Assembly: GCA_015066115.1 (NCBI GenBank)
Contig: SVOZ01000005.1
Coordinates: forward strand, 62,001-126,000
DNA length: 64,000 nt
From: Oscillospiraceae bacterium
Lineage (GTDB): Bacteria > Bacillota > Clostridia > Oscillospirales > Ruminococcaceae
Direction of reading: 5' to 3'
Shown here one piece after another: positions 17,220-26,193 of the stretch; position 1 is the first letter of the stretch; every line of letters begins with the position of its first letter. The translations under genes were made by a program, and so were the position numbers. A model generated the notes under the pieces. The model did no database searches and was not told the DNA's origin. It was given only the letters and a program-made list of their open reading frames with translations.

Positions 17220-19460
17220 TTAAAATCCAACCTGTTCATATTCTTCAAGTGAGGTTTTTAAAAAAGCTCCAAGCGCGGTATAGCGCTCAATTTTGCGGTT
17301 ATTATTAACCATTTTTGCAACGGCTATCTCGTCACCCACAATAACCAGCATATCTTTGGCGCGGGTTACGGCGGTGTACAATAAATTTCTGTAATAAAGC
17401 TTATCAAAATACTTAAAGAGCGGCAACACAACAATAGGATACTCGCTACCCTGACTTTTATGCACAGTTACGGCGTAGGCGTGCTCAAGCTCATAAAGCA
17501 TATCAAAGGGATAGATTACCTCTCTGTCGTCAAAAAGAATTTTTAGGCTCTGCGAAGCTCGGTCAACCGCTGTTATTATGCCAATATCTCCGTTATAGAC
17601 ACCAAGTCCGTTTTCGCCGCTTTGCTTGACCCAGACGATGTCATAATTATTTTTTATCTGCATAACTCGGTCGCCTGCGCGAAAGACTGTGCCGGCAAAG
17701 CGGCACTCAGCCTTTTGTGCCGACGGCGGATTTAATGCCGCCTGAAGCCGAGCGTTTAGCTCAGCGGTGCCGTTTTCGCCCTTTCGTCCCGGGCAGAGCA
17801 CCTGAATATCGCGAAGAGGGGAAACCTCATAGGCTTTAGGAAGCCGACGAGAGCAAAGGTCCACCACCGTTTGCGTGACTGACTCGGCGCTTTCTCTTTT
17901 TATAAAGAAAAAGTCATTATCCTTTTTATCAAGCTCGGGAAGTTCGCCTTTAACTATAAGGTGGGCGTTTGTTACAATTGTGCTTGCCGCCGCCTGACGA
18001 AACACCTCATTAAGCCGCACAAAAGGCACAAAGTCATCTGCGCAAAGGTCTTTTAACACCCTGCCTGCTCCAACCGAGGGAAGCTGGTCGCTATCGCCGA
18101 CCATAATAAGCCTACAACCGCTGGGCAGAGCTTTTAAAAGGCTTGAAAAAAGCACTACGTCGACCATTGAAACCTCGTCTATTATAACAACGTCAGCTTT
18201 AAGGGGATTTTGTTCATTTTTCTGAAAACGCGGCATATCATTTTCGGAATAGGTGACCTCTAAAAGACGGTGAACGGTTTTTGCCTCCCTCTTTGTAACC
18301 TCACTCATTCTCTGCGCCGCTCTGCCCGTTGGTGCGGCAAGAAGCACGCGCATACCCTGCCCTTCGTAAAGAGAAATTATACCGTTTAATGCAGTTGTTT
18401 TACCCGTTCCTGGGCCGCCTGTTAGGATAAACACATTTTGGGTAAGCGCCTGCTTTACAGCCGTTTTCTGAAGGCGGGCATAGCTTATATTAAGTTCCTT
18501 TTCGGTTTGCTCTATAAGAGCGTCAATATCATCGGGAGTTTTTGTCTGCTCCTGAAGCATTTTGGTTATTCTATGGGCTATGTAGCTTTCGCAGGAGTGG
18601 TAAATCGGTAGAAAAACGGCAGGCATGCCGTTAACAGCGTCCTCTACAAGCATATTACTGCCGTAAAGCCAGTCAAGCTCCTTTTCAAAATCGGCATCCT
18701 CAGCGCCGAGAAACGCCGTTGTTATCGAAATGAGCTTTGTGCGAGGAAGATATGTATGCCCATTGCCTGCATTGTGGCGGATAACATGAAGCAGACCCGC
18801 GCGCACTCTACAGGGGTCGCTGTCACTAAAGCCGAGACTTTTGGCAATCTCATCTGCCGCCTCAAAGGATAGGCCTATATCCTCGCCGCAGAGAAGGTAA
18901 GGATCCTGCTTTATTAAAAATGCGGCTCTTTCGCCAAACTTTTTATAGGCTCTTATGCTCTCGCCCGCTCCGACAGATAGGGCGGCAAGTTCCTTCATAA
19001 CAGCTCTTGCGCCGAAAATCCTATTAAATTCCCTGCCAATCTGCTCTGCCTTGGCCTCGGAAACACCTCTTACTGCCTTTAATCGCTCGGGCTCTTTTTC
19101 TATAACCTCAAGGGTTTTATCTCCAAACAGAGCAACAATTGCGCCGGCTGTTTTACTGCCGACGCCGCGTATAACGCCCGACGAAAGATACCTATAAATA
19201 TCATTAGCGCCTTTTGGCAGGCTTTTCTCGCAAAAGGTGGCGCGAAACTGCGTTCCATAGGTCTGATGCGAAGTAAAGGCGCCCGTAAGGCGAATCTGCT
19301 CGCCCTCGTAAACCTCGCCTAATTCTCCCACCGCAGTTACTAAAACGCCTGCAACATCAATTTCAAGCACGATATATCCGGTTTGCTCGTTTTGAAAAAC
19401 GATGTTTTCAACTGTTCCCTCAATTATTTCAAGGTTATCCTTGTTTTCCAAAACGCTCAC
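17220..19460 (-). CDS. recD2: RecD2-family ATP-dependent DNA helicase
   Basis: 746 residues. The long N-terminal extension (about 1-330, with helix-hairpin-helix-like GVGSKTAGAIVALFG and VRGVSEAKAEQIG) marks RecD2 rather than the RecD of RecBCD. Superfamily 1B helicase motifs follow: Walker A GGPGTGKTT, motif II IDEVSMVD, GDSDQLPSVGAG, and the C-terminal UvrD-like AYAVTVHKSQGSEY. It is a 5'-3' helicase in DNA repair and replication-fork maintenance. GTG start with the Shine-Dalgarno CGGAGG. It lies 12 nt after trmD and is probably its last co-transcribed gene. Confidence 0.94.
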   Translation of the reverse strand: MSVLENKDNLEIIEGTVENIVFQNEQTGYIVLEIDVAGVLVTAVGELGEVYEGEQIRLTGAFTSHQTYGTQFRATFCEKSLPKGANDIYRYLSSGVIRGVGSKTAGAIVALFGDKTLEVIEKEPERLKAVRGVSEAKAEQIGREFNRIFGARAVMKELAALSVGAGESIRAYKKFGERAAFLIKQDPYLLCGEDIGLSFEAADEIAKSLGFSDSDPCRVRAGLLHVIRHNAGNGHTYLPRTKLISITTAFLGAEDADFEKELDWLYGSNMLVEDAVNGMPAVFLPIYHSCESYIAHRITKMLQEQTKTPDDIDALIEQTEKELNISYARLQKTAVKQALTQNVFILTGGPGTGKTTALNGIISLYEGQGMRVLLAAPTGRAAQRMSEVTKREAKTVHRLLEVTYSENDMPRFQKNEQNPLKADVVIIDEVSMVDVVLFSSLLKALPSGCRLIMVGDSDQLPSVGAGRVLKDLCADDFVPFVRLNEVFRQAAASTIVTNAHLIVKGELPELDKKDNDFFFIKRESAESVTQTVVDLCSRRLPKAYEVSPLRDIQVLCPGRKGENGTAELNARLQAALNPPSAQKAECRFAGTVFRAGDRVMQIKNNYDIVWVKQSGENGLGVYNGDIGIITAVDRASQSLKILFDDREVIYPFDMLYELEHAYAVTVHKSQGSEYPIVVLPLFKYFDKLYYRNLLYTAVTRAKDMLVIVGDEIAVAKMVNNNRKIERYTALGAFLKTSLEEYEQVGF

Positions 19461-19472
19461 CTCCGAATAAAT

Positions 19473-20252
19473 TTACTCCTCTTTAATCTGCGGTTTTGGC
19501 ATTCCCCTGTCCTTTACCCTGACAGGTTTCCGCCTCTTTTTAGGCTCCAAAAGTTCCGGATGCTCCTCTTTAAATTTTTCGAACATATCAGGTCTTTTCT
19601 CTTTTGTTCGCTCGAGCGACATTTTAAAGCGCCAATCCTCGATGTTTGCGTGGTGGCCGCTCAAAAGAACCTCGGGCACCTCTTTGCCGTGCCACTCGGG
19701 CGGTCTTGTGTACTGAGGGTACTCTAAAAGCCCGTTAAAATGGCTTTCCTCCTCAAAGCAGACATCATCAGAAAGCACGCCGTCGCACATTCGCAGTACG
19801 CAATCGCAAACCATAAGTGCGGGCAGCTCTCCGCCTGTTACAACAAAATCGCCGATAGATATTTCTTCATCGACTATTTCCTCGATAACCCGCTCATCAA
19901 CGCCCTCATAGTGTCCGCAAAGGAAAACAAGATACTCTTTCTGAAGAAGCTCTTTTGCCTTATCTTGATTAAAGGTTTTGCCCTGCGGCGACATATAAAT
20001 TACATAGGGTTTTGCATCGCTTTTTTCCTCTATGTGCTTATAGCACTGATAGATAGGCTCTGCCTGCATAAGCATTCCCATTCCGCCGCCATAAAGAATA
20101 TGGTCGACCCTATTATGCTTATTTCCTGCAAAGTCGCGGATATTTACGCACTCCACCTCAAAAAGCTCTTTTTTTCTGGCTCTGCCGATAATGCTCTCGT
20201 TGAGTACAGTTTCGCACATATCGGGAAACAGCGTCATTATACTAATCTTCAT
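19473..20252 (-). CDS. trmD: tRNA (guanine-N1-)-methyltransferase TrmD
   Basis: 259 residues, SPOUT methyltransferase forming m1G37. It begins MKISIMTLFPDMCETVLNES; DHILYGGGMGMLMQ, MSPQGKTFNQ and CGHYEGVDERV are the family's SAM-knot and tRNA-binding segments. I place the start at ATG 20252 rather than the upstream TTG 20258 because the Shine-Dalgarno AAAGGA is then 10 nt away. It overlaps the end of rimM by 11 nt, the usual rpsP-rimM-trmD order. rplS, often next in other genomes, is absent here and recD2 follows instead. A basic Lys/Arg/Pro-rich tail extends the C-terminus. Confidence 0.95.
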   Translation of the reverse strand: MKISIMTLFPDMCETVLNESIIGRARKKELFEVECVNIRDFAGNKHNRVDHILYGGGMGMLMQAEPIYQCYKHIEEKSDAKPYVIYMSPQGKTFNQDKAKELLQKEYLVFLCGHYEGVDERVIEEIVDEEISIGDFVVTGGELPALMVCDCVLRMCDGVLSDDVCFEEESHFNGLLEYPQYTRPPEWHGKEVPEVLLSGHHANIEDWRFKMSLERTKEKRPDMFEKFKEEHPELLEPKKRRKPVRVKDRGMPKPQIKEE

Positions 20253-20757
20253 CGTCAAACAGTCCTTTAAGCGCGGTTATTTCCATTACTCCGCTATCGA
20301 TGTCGGTCTTTTTAATAACCTCGGGTATTGCGGGGAACAAAAGCTCTTTTCCCTCAGGCGTTTTTATATGGTAAACATCTCGAGCGCCGGTCTTAGTTAC
20401 ATCGCAAAGCTTGCCGTACACCTTTTTGCTCTCAAAATCTACAACATCAAGCCCGATAAGATCGCACACAAGGTAGGTTCCCTTGGGAAGCTTTAGGCTT
20501 TTTCGCTCTATATACAAAACAAAGTTGCGCATACTCTGCGCCTCTTCAACAGTGTTTATATCCTTAAATTTAGCGACAACAACGTTTTTATTGACCCTCA
20601 TACTCTCTACGTCGAGTTTCAGCGTGCCGCCCTTTGCATAAAGGGTTTTAAAAGAGGTTAAAAACTCGGGACTGTCGCACCAAGGCAAAATTCTAACCTC
20701 GCCGCGTATTCCTTGGGTTGAAACGATCTTGCCGCATTCAATTAATTTCTTTTCCAT
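20242..20757 (-). CDS. rimM: 16S rRNA processing protein RimM
   Basis: 171 residues. The N-terminal RimM barrel has GKIVSTQGIRGEVRILPW, the family signature. The C-terminal PRC-barrel contains LIGLDVVDFESKKVYGKL and ends ELLFPAIPEVIKKTDID...ITALKGLFDDED. It assists maturation of the 30S head with S19. It overlaps trmD by 11 nt and follows khpA after about 70 nt that include a palindromic hairpin. Confidence 0.94.
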   Translation of the reverse strand: MEKKLIECGKIVSTQGIRGEVRILPWCDSPEFLTSFKTLYAKGGTLKLDVESMRVNKNVVVAKFKDINTVEEAQSMRNFVLYIERKSLKLPKGTYLVCDLIGLDVVDFESKKVYGKLCDVTKTGARDVYHIKTPEGKELLFPAIPEVIKKTDIDSGVMEITALKGLFDDED

Positions 20758-20795
20758 TTTCTTCTCCTTAAATCGATTTGTTAGGATAACACAAC

Positions 20796-20828
20796 GGGGA
20801 AAGCGAAATTCGCTTTCCCCGGTTTTTT
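20796..20828. terminator. Palindromic hairpin between khpA and rimM
   Basis: GGGGAAAGCG (20796-20805) pairs with CGCTTTCCCC (20811-20820) around AAATT, and the stem can extend inward. The T run (TTTTTT, 20823-20828) is on the + strand, opposite to the operon. Read along the genes there is no T tract, so an mRNA-processing or stabilising hairpin is more likely than termination. Confidence 0.5.
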
Positions 20829-21060
20829 AGTCTATTTCAACCAAAATTCGTTGATTTGCTCGTACCGAGGCGGATCTCATAACCGTGCGGATCGCTTTGG
20901 CAATTCTGCCCTGCTTTCCGATAACCCGTCCCATATCTTCGGGCGCCACCTGAATATGATAAACAATAACGCCTTCCTCGTTGGGCTCTGAAACGGTGAT
21001 CTCAATTGCGTCCTTATCCTCGACAAGACCTGCAACTAAAGTTGTGAGCAGCTCCTTCAT
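20827..21060 (-). CDS. khpA: KH-domain RNA-binding protein KhpA
   Basis: 77 residues, a single KH domain (YlqC family). It has VAPEDMGRVIGKQGRIAKAIR with the G-x-x-G loop (GKQG) that clamps RNA, and ends ANQRILVEID as in the family. In Firmicutes KhpA forms a heterodimer with KhpB and affects mRNA and cell-division phenotypes. The position between rpsP and rimM is conserved in Clostridia. Confidence 0.93.
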   Translation of the reverse strand: MKELLTTLVAGLVEDKDAIEITVSEPNEEGVIVYHIQVAPEDMGRVIGKQGRIAKAIRTVMRSASVRANQRILVEID

Positions 21061-21113
21061 GCTAAGCCCTCCCTTTCAGATCGATTTAGAGTTTTAAGGA
21101 AACGGCACGCGAT

Positions 21114-21356
21114 TTACGCAATACCGTTATCCTTAAGAATCTTCTTGACCGTATCTGTGGGCTGAGCGCCGTTTTTGATCCACTTCTGTGCCTTCTCAGC
21201 ATCTACCTTTACAACGCTGGGCTCTTTGGTGGGATCATAGTAACCGATCTCTTCGATAAATCTACCATCACGGGGATATCTCGAATCAGCAACTACGATA
21301 CGATAGAAAGGGGCTTTCTTTGCACCGATTCTGCGAAGTCTGATCTTTACTGCCAT
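21114..21356 (-). CDS. rpsP: 30S ribosomal protein S16
   Basis: 80 residues, full length. The N-terminus [20 protein letters not shown] is the S16 signature, followed by [20 protein letters not shown]. It is a 30S assembly protein. It follows ffh by 56 nt with a strong Shine-Dalgarno (GGAGGTGAAT) and precedes khpA, as in many Firmicutes. Confidence 0.97.
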   Translation of the reverse strand: MAVKIRLRRIGAKKAPFYRIVVADSRYPRDGRFIEEIGYYDPTKEPSVVKVDAEKAQKWIKNGAQPTDTVKKILKDNGIA

Positions 21357-21412
21357 TTATATTCACCTCCAAAATTGATAACTTAAGTTTATTTATAAAG
21401 CCTATTTAGGCT

Positions 21413-22759
21413 TTAAAAACCGAAAGGATTTCCCATTCCCATACCCATTGGGAAGTTTGGCTGTGAGCGTTTGCCTTTTTTGTTCATTTGCTTGAACATT
21501 TTCTGCATCTGCTCATACTGCCGCAGCAGCCTGTTTACATCCTCAACTCTAAGGCCGCATCCCGCCGCAATTCTTTTCTTTCGCGAGGGGTTTATGATAG
21601 AGGGCTTTCTTCTTTCCTTTGCCGTCATCGACTGGATGATGGCCTCGGTGTAAACGAGTTGTTTTTCATCTATATCTTCCTCGCGGATCTTATTTACGCC
21701 GGGGAGCATTCCGATTATCTGGGAAAGCGAGCCCATTTTCTTAATTTGCTGCATCTGATCTAAAAGGTCGTTTAGGTCAAACTTATTTTCAAGAAGCTTT
21801 GCCTCCATCTCGGCGGCTTTTTTCTCGTCAAAATCGGCCTGCGCCTTTTCGATAAGGGTGAGCACATCACCCATTCCCAAAATCCTTGATGCCATTCTAT
21901 CGGGGTGGAAGGGCTCTAAATCTCCAAGCTTTTCGCCGACACCGATGAACTTAATAGGCTTGCCTGTTACGGATCTTATTGAAAGCGCCGCACCGCCACG
22001 GGTGTCACCATCGAGCTTTGTTAAGATTACGCCGTCAATTCCGAGAGCCTCATCAAAGGCCTTTGAAACATTAACCGCATCCTGACCCATCATTGAGTCA
22101 ACAACAAACAAGATCTCGTTAGGCTGTATCTCTTTCTTGAGCTCTTTAAGCTCGTCCATCAGCTCTTCATCTATGTGAAGACGGCCGGCCGTGTCAAGAA
22201 TGACAAGGTCATTGCCGTAATCCTTGGCGTGTCTTAAAGCCGCTTTAGCAATTTTTACAGGGTTATCCTTTCCCATTTCGAAAACCGCGACCCCCGCCTT
22301 TTCGCCGACTATTTTAAGCTGTTCGATAGCGGCAGGCCTATAAACATCACAGGCGACAAGCATAGGTCTTTTGCCTTGATTTTTATAGTGCAGGGCAAGC
22401 TTTGCGCTATGGGTGGTTTTACCGCTTCCCTGAAGACCGCACATCATAACGACTGTGGGGCCCTTAGAGGCGTACTTTATCTTAGAGGTTGCCTCGCCCA
22501 TAAGAACAACAAGCTCTTCATGGACTATTTTGATCACCTGCTGAGCAGGAGTAAGGCTTTCCATAACCTGCGCTCCCATACACCGCTCGCTTACGCGGGT
22601 GGTAAAATCGCGGGCAACCTTAAAGTTAACATCGGCTTCTAATAGCGCAAGGCGAACCTCACGCATAACCTCTTTTATGTCTTTTTCATTGAGCTTTCCT
22701 CTTGAGCGAAGTCTTTTAAAAACCGCGCCCAGCTTATCCGCTAGCCCTTCAAAAGCCAT
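21413..22759 (-). CDS. ffh: Signal recognition particle protein Ffh
   Basis: 448 residues. N domain (1-90), G domain with GLQGSGKTTHSAKLALHY, DTAGRLHIDEELMDE and TKLDGDTRGGAALS, then the Met-rich M domain (about 300-448) that binds SRP RNA and signal peptides, including the RIAAGCG helix. The tail is unusually Met/Gly-rich. It targets nascent membrane proteins. It is preceded by ylxM, its usual partner gene. I found no SRP RNA gene in the window. Confidence 0.97.
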   Translation of the reverse strand: MAFEGLADKLGAVFKRLRSRGKLNEKDIKEVMREVRLALLEADVNFKVARDFTTRVSERCMGAQVMESLTPAQQVIKIVHEELVVLMGEATSKIKYASKGPTVVMMCGLQGSGKTTHSAKLALHYKNQGKRPMLVACDVYRPAAIEQLKIVGEKAGVAVFEMGKDNPVKIAKAALRHAKDYGNDLVILDTAGRLHIDEELMDELKELKKEIQPNEILFVVDSMMGQDAVNVSKAFDEALGIDGVILTKLDGDTRGGAALSIRSVTGKPIKFIGVGEKLGDLEPFHPDRMASRILGMGDVLTLIEKAQADFDEKKAAEMEAKLLENKFDLNDLLDQMQQIKKMGSLSQIIGMLPGVNKIREEDIDEKQLVYTEAIIQSMTAKERRKPSIINPSRKKRIAAGCGLRVEDVNRLLRQYEQMQKMFKQMNKKGKRSQPNFPMGMGMGNPFGF

Positions 22760-22777
22760 TGCAATTCTCCCAAAAAT

Positions 22778-23143
22778 TTATTCCTGACGCAGAGCCTCTA
22801 CCTCTTTTAAAATGTCGTTTGCCTTAACTTCGATAAGGCCGACACTGCTCTGCTTACGGTTAATTTCGATTATATCCTTTGCAAGAGCGGCAATTTTTTC
22901 CGCCGCCTTTTCGGATGCTCTGTAATTTCTTAAAAATCCGAGCCTTCCTTCCATCTCAAACAAAACTGCCTCGCCGCGCTTTATGCTATCGCGCACGCCC
23001 TGCCTTGAAATTCCGACCTCGTCGGCAATTTCAGCAAGTGAGAGGTCCTGATTATAGTAAAGGTCGATAACGTCCTTTTGTTTTTCTGTGAGCATATCGC
23101 CGTAAAAATCAAGCAATAATGTTACTTCTAAATTTTTACCCAT
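22778..23143 (-). CDS. ylxM: YlxM/p13-family helix-turn-helix protein
   Basis: 121 residues, UPF0122 family. It starts MGKNLEVTLLLDFYGDMLTE and carries a sigma-70 region-4-like helix-turn-helix (LSLAEIADEVGISRQGVRDS) followed by a C-terminal helix. YlxM proteins are encoded before ffh and have been linked to SRP function. A longer in-frame start at 23329 is rejected because the sigma-A promoter at 23226-23253 lies inside that extension. ATG 23143 has AAAGG 10 nt upstream. Confidence 0.9.
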   Translation of the reverse strand: MGKNLEVTLLLDFYGDMLTEKQKDVIDLYYNQDLSLAEIADEVGISRQGVRDSIKRGEAVLFEMEGRLGFLRNYRASEKAAEKIAALAKDIIEINRKQSSVGLIEVKANDILKEVEALRQE

Positions 23144-23225
23144 TTCAAGCAGCCTTTCCACACAAAATTTTAGTAAAATCCGCATCGTTTTTTGCTTGGG
23201 TGTAAAAGTTTTAACCTTTACACTT

Positions 23226-23253
23226 ATTATACCACGATTTTTGGCTTTGTCAA
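23226..23253 (-). promoter_or_regulatory. Sigma-A promoter of the ylxM-ffh-rpsP-khpA-rimM-trmD-recD2 run
   Basis: -35 TTGACA (23253-23248), 16-nt spacer, -10 TATAAT (23231-23226). The leader of about 75 nt can form a short stem (GTGTAAA / TTTACAC) right after the start site. Confidence 0.85.
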
Positions 23254-23320
23254 GCCCTTTTTCGCAATTTTTTAAGGAAATTTTTAGAAAGTTTTTAAGT
23301 ATTTTGGAGCATAAAAGAAC

Positions 23321-23344
23321 GGCGCGCAAAAAGTTTTGCGCGCC
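23321..23344 (-). terminator. Terminator after rpiB
   Basis: GGCGCGCAAAA and TTTTGCGCGCC form an 11-bp perfect inverted repeat with a very short loop. On the minus strand GTTCTTTT follows; on the + strand GCGTTTTTT follows, so it may work both ways. Confidence 0.75.
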
Positions 23345-23351
23345 GCGTTTT

Positions 23352-23795
23352 TTACAGATCTTGCTGCTCCATTTTTGCGATTTTTTCGATTCTTAAGGCG
23401 TGTCTTCCGCCCTCAAATTCGGTTTTGAGAAATACATCTACAAGCTCAAGTGCAAGTCCCTCACCCGTAACCCTCTCGCCGAGGCAGATGATATTGGAAT
23501 CGTTGTGAAGCCTTGTGTATTTAGCGCTGAAGTAGTCGCCGCAGAGGGCTGCTCTTATTCCCTTGACCTTATTTGCGGCAAGACTCATTCCGATGCCTGT
23601 TCCGCAAACGAGGATGCCCTTTTCACACTCGCCGCTTTTAACGCTGAGCGCAACTGCTTTAGCAAAATCGGCATAGTCACAGGACTCTGTGCTGTTTGTG
23701 CCGAAATCCTTATATTCATATCCGTTTTCTGCAAGAAACTTAATTATTGCTCCTTTGAGTTTAAATCCGCCGTGATCCGATGCAATAGCAATCAT
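23352..23795 (-). CDS. rpiB: Ribose-5-phosphate isomerase B / RpiB-LacAB family
   Basis: 147 residues. MIAIASDHGGFKLK, the catalytic-cysteine loop GILVCGTGIGMSLAANKVKG, and RLHNDSNIICLGERV are signatures of the RpiB/LacAB family. The Cys-containing loop and small size favour ribose-5-phosphate isomerase in the non-oxidative pentose phosphate pathway. It overlaps tsaB by 4 nt and ends that transcript. Confidence 0.92.
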   Translation of the reverse strand: MIAIASDHGGFKLKGAIIKFLAENGYEYKDFGTNSTESCDYADFAKAVALSVKSGECEKGILVCGTGIGMSLAANKVKGIRAALCGDYFSAKYTRLHNDSNIICLGERVTGEGLALELVDVFLKTEFEGGRHALRIEKIAKMEQQDL

Positions 23796-24508
23796 TTTTT
23801 ATTCTCCTTTTTTATTAGTTCGCGCTCCGCTTGAGGAAGACGCAGGTAATTTAACATAAGTTTGTCTGCCGAAACGGCCTTCTCGCCGTTTTGAAGCATT
23901 TTCTCTGCCGCGGCGCAAACTCCGCCTGCGTGCTGATAAAGCCTATTTTCTGCCGCAAGCGACACAGTTAACAAAAGCTCGGGGCATTTTTCCTTTATCA
24001 TATTATAGCACAGCCTTGCTCCGTCGCCAACAAGCAAAACATCACTTTTAATTTCTTTAAGCTCACAAATAAGCTCATCGAGCATAAGCGCCCTATCCTC
24101 GCAAAGCCTTTTTACCTCGCCGTTTTCAAAAGAGAAAAGCGCATTGTAAACCTGCGAGCAGCGCGCATCCATGCAGGGACAGACAACACCATCAAAGTCG
24201 CTATGGTCATAGGCCATAGAAAGCAGGGTCGAAACACCTAAACAGCCTGCACCCTGTGAGGCGAGCCCCTTTATAGTTGCGGCGCCTATTCTAAGCCCTG
24301 TAAACGATCCGGGGCCGGCGCTTACCGCAAAGACATCGACCTGAGAGGTCGAAATGCCCGAAAAATCAAGAGCGGCTTTTATCATAGGAAGCAGGGTTAC
24401 CGAATGGGTAAGCCCATTGTTTAAATAGTTTTCGCAGATAAGCTTGCCATCCTTTAAAATAGCGGCAGATGCCGCACAGGCAGAGCTCTCTACTCCTAAA
24501 ATGATCAC
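23792..24508 (-). CDS. tsaB: tRNA threonylcarbamoyladenosine biosynthesis protein TsaB
   Basis: 238 residues, inactive ASKHA paralogue of TsaD. It starts MIILGVESSACAASAAI and carries FAVSAGPGSFTGLRIGAATI, the TsaB dimerisation and signature segment. It scaffolds TsaD and TsaE in t6A synthesis. GTG start at 24508, overlapping the tsaE stop by 4 nt. The sequence after about residue 120 is less conserved, as in other TsaB. Confidence 0.93.
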   Translation of the reverse strand: MIILGVESSACAASAAILKDGKLICENYLNNGLTHSVTLLPMIKAALDFSGISTSQVDVFAVSAGPGSFTGLRIGAATIKGLASQGAGCLGVSTLLSMAYDHSDFDGVVCPCMDARCSQVYNALFSFENGEVKRLCEDRALMLDELICELKEIKSDVLLVGDGARLCYNMIKEKCPELLLTVSLAAENRLYQHAGGVCAAAEKMLQNGEKAVSADKLMLNYLRLPQAERELIKKENKK

Positions 24509-24927
24509 TCTTTTCCCTCCCGCACCGTTATTTTGCGTTCATTTTCAGAAAGCCTTTGAATGTTTACAAATATCGAATTTTGAGGCAGAGCCGAATAGAT
24601 ATTTTCGCTCCACTCGATAGCGCAGATTCCGCCACGCTCAAGATACTCAAAAAAGCCTATTGAATAAAGCTCACCCAAGGTTTCGATACGATACATATCA
24701 AAGTGAAAAACGGGGATCTTGCCGTCATATTCATTTACTATGGCAAAGGTGGGGCTGCAAACGCTGTCACTGCAATCAAGGCCGCCTGCCATACCGCGCA
24801 CAAAGGCAGTTTTACCTGCACCGAGGTCACCCTCAAAGGCAACAACGTCACCGGCTTTGAGAGTTTTTGCAAACTCTTTTGCGAAATTTTCAGTTTCTTT
24901 TTCGCTGTAAGAAACAAATTCCTGCAC
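24505..24927 (-). CDS. tsaE: tRNA threonylcarbamoyladenosine biosynthesis ATPase TsaE
   Basis: 140 residues. P-loop GDLGAGKTAFVRGMA, VCSPTFAIVNEYDG, and FHFDMYRIETLGELYSIGF are TsaE hallmarks. It is an ATPase that resets the TsaBD complex. I start it at GTG 24927, which has GGAGGGGATAGC immediately upstream. The in-frame ATG at 24960 lies upstream of the -10 element (24951-24956) and cannot be in the transcript. Confidence 0.93.
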   Translation of the reverse strand: MQEFVSYSEKETENFAKEFAKTLKAGDVVAFEGDLGAGKTAFVRGMAGGLDCSDSVCSPTFAIVNEYDGKIPVFHFDMYRIETLGELYSIGFFEYLERGGICAIEWSENIYSALPQNSIFVNIQRLSENERKITVREGKE

Positions 24928-24950
24928 GCTATCCCCTCCATTTCCTTTAA

Positions 24951-24978
24951 AGTATAGCACATTTTTTTCTCAATGCAA
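24951..24978 (-). promoter_or_regulatory. Sigma-A promoter of tsaE-tsaB-rpiB
   Basis: -35 TTGCAT (24978-24973), 16-nt spacer, -10 TATACT (24956-24951). It decides the tsaE start codon (GTG 24927) and is divergent from the rodA-type promoter only 10 nt away. Confidence 0.8.
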
Positions 24979-24987
24979 AGGTTTATC

Positions 24988-25016
24988 TTGAATTTTTTGA
25001 GTTAAAAAGCTATAAT
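24988..25016 (+). promoter_or_regulatory. Sigma-A promoter of the rodA/ftsW-type gene
   Basis: -35 TTGAAT (24988-24993), 17-nt spacer, -10 TATAAT (25011-25016), 32 nt before the ATG. Confidence 0.8.
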
Positions 25017-25048
25017 AATACCAATACTACTATTTAAGGAGGGATATA

Positions 25049-26182
25049 ATGTCAGCTTTACTCAGCAAAGCCTTTAAAGCAATTCGCAATTATCTTAAGT
25101 TTTCTGACAGAACGCTGCTCATTTTCTGCATTATAACCTCTGCCTTCGGCATTTTTATTATTTACAAATGCACTACATATTTTTTCGGAAGTTTAAGCTA
25201 CACCTATGTTCAGCTGGGCGCGGCTTTAATTGGCCTTACCCTTGCAATTTTAATTTCGCTTATTGATTACAGAAATTTAGCTGATCTCTGGAAGATACAC
25301 ACACCTGTTGCGTTTTTCTTAGTTATCCTCACATTTTTCTTCGGCCTTAAAACCACGGGAGCCGACGACAGGGCCTGGCTTGAGATACCATTTACCTCGC
25401 TTACCTTCCAGCCATCAGAAATTTTAAAGCTTTCCTTTATTTTAACCTTTTCTCTGCATCTTGAAAAGGTCAAGGAGCATATCAACAGTCTTTCGCAGGT
25501 GATTTTGCTCTGCATTCACGGCGCCATTCCCACGCTTCTTATAGTACTGCAGGGAGACGACGGAAGCGCACTTGTCTTTTTCTCGATATTTTTATTTATG
25601 CTTTTCTCGGCGGACATATCCTGGAAGTATATCCTGCCGCCGCTTGCCGCTCTGCCCGCCGTTGCATTTATTCTCTGGCAGTATATTATGACACCTGACC
25701 AAAAGGCGCGTTTTGAGGTTGTATTTAATCCCGATGCCTATCCTTTAACGGTTGGAGTTCAGCCGCGCCAGGGCAGGATCGCTCTCGGTTCGGGAATGCT
25801 TTTCGGAAAAGGTTTTGATGCAAACTTAAGAAAGGTCCCTGCCGTTCAGAGTGACTATATTTTTGCATTCATAGGCGAGACTCTCGGCTTTTTAGGCTGT
25901 CTTGCTGTCATCATTCTGCTTTCGGGGGTCTGTTTCCGTGCGCTTTACAACGCCCACAAGTCTGACGACTATTTAGGAAGATTTATCTGCGTCGGCGTTT
26001 TCGCCATGCTTGCCGCCCAGTCGGTTATAAACATTGGAATGGTGCTCACAGTTCTGCCTGTTATCGGAATTACTCTGCCGCTGTTCAGCGCGGGCGGAAC
26101 CTCTGTTGTTGTAACCTTTTGCGCGATAGGTCTTGTTATGAGCGTTGCCTATCACAACAGGCACCGCAACAGGCGGCGTTAA
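25049..26182 (+). CDS. rodA: SEDS-family peptidoglycan glycosyltransferase, RodA/FtsW type
   Basis: 377 residues, about ten transmembrane helices. SEDS motifs are visible: GADDRAWLEIPFTSLTFQPS (the RW-x-QPSE region), the catalytic-loop-like AYPLTVGVQPRQGRIALGSG, DYIFAFIGETLGFLG, and the C-terminal IGITLPLFSAGGTS. It polymerises lipid II glycan strands with a class B PBP. Lone context without division genes, and the sequence, favour the elongation enzyme RodA over FtsW, but this is not certain. Strong Shine-Dalgarno AAGGAGGG. Confidence 0.88.
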   Translation: MSALLSKAFKAIRNYLKFSDRTLLIFCIITSAFGIFIIYKCTTYFFGSLSYTYVQLGAALIGLTLAILISLIDYRNLADLWKIHTPVAFFLVILTFFFGLKTTGADDRAWLEIPFTSLTFQPSEILKLSFILTFSLHLEKVKEHINSLSQVILLCIHGAIPTLLIVLQGDDGSALVFFSIFLFMLFSADISWKYILPPLAALPAVAFILWQYIMTPDQKARFEVVFNPDAYPLTVGVQPRQGRIALGSGMLFGKGFDANLRKVPAVQSDYIFAFIGETLGFLGCLAVIILLSGVCFRALYNAHKSDDYLGRFICVGVFAMLAAQSVINIGMVLTVLPVIGITLPLFSAGGTSVVVTFCAIGLVMSVAYHNRHRNRRR

Positions 26183-26193
26183 TAAATTATCTA

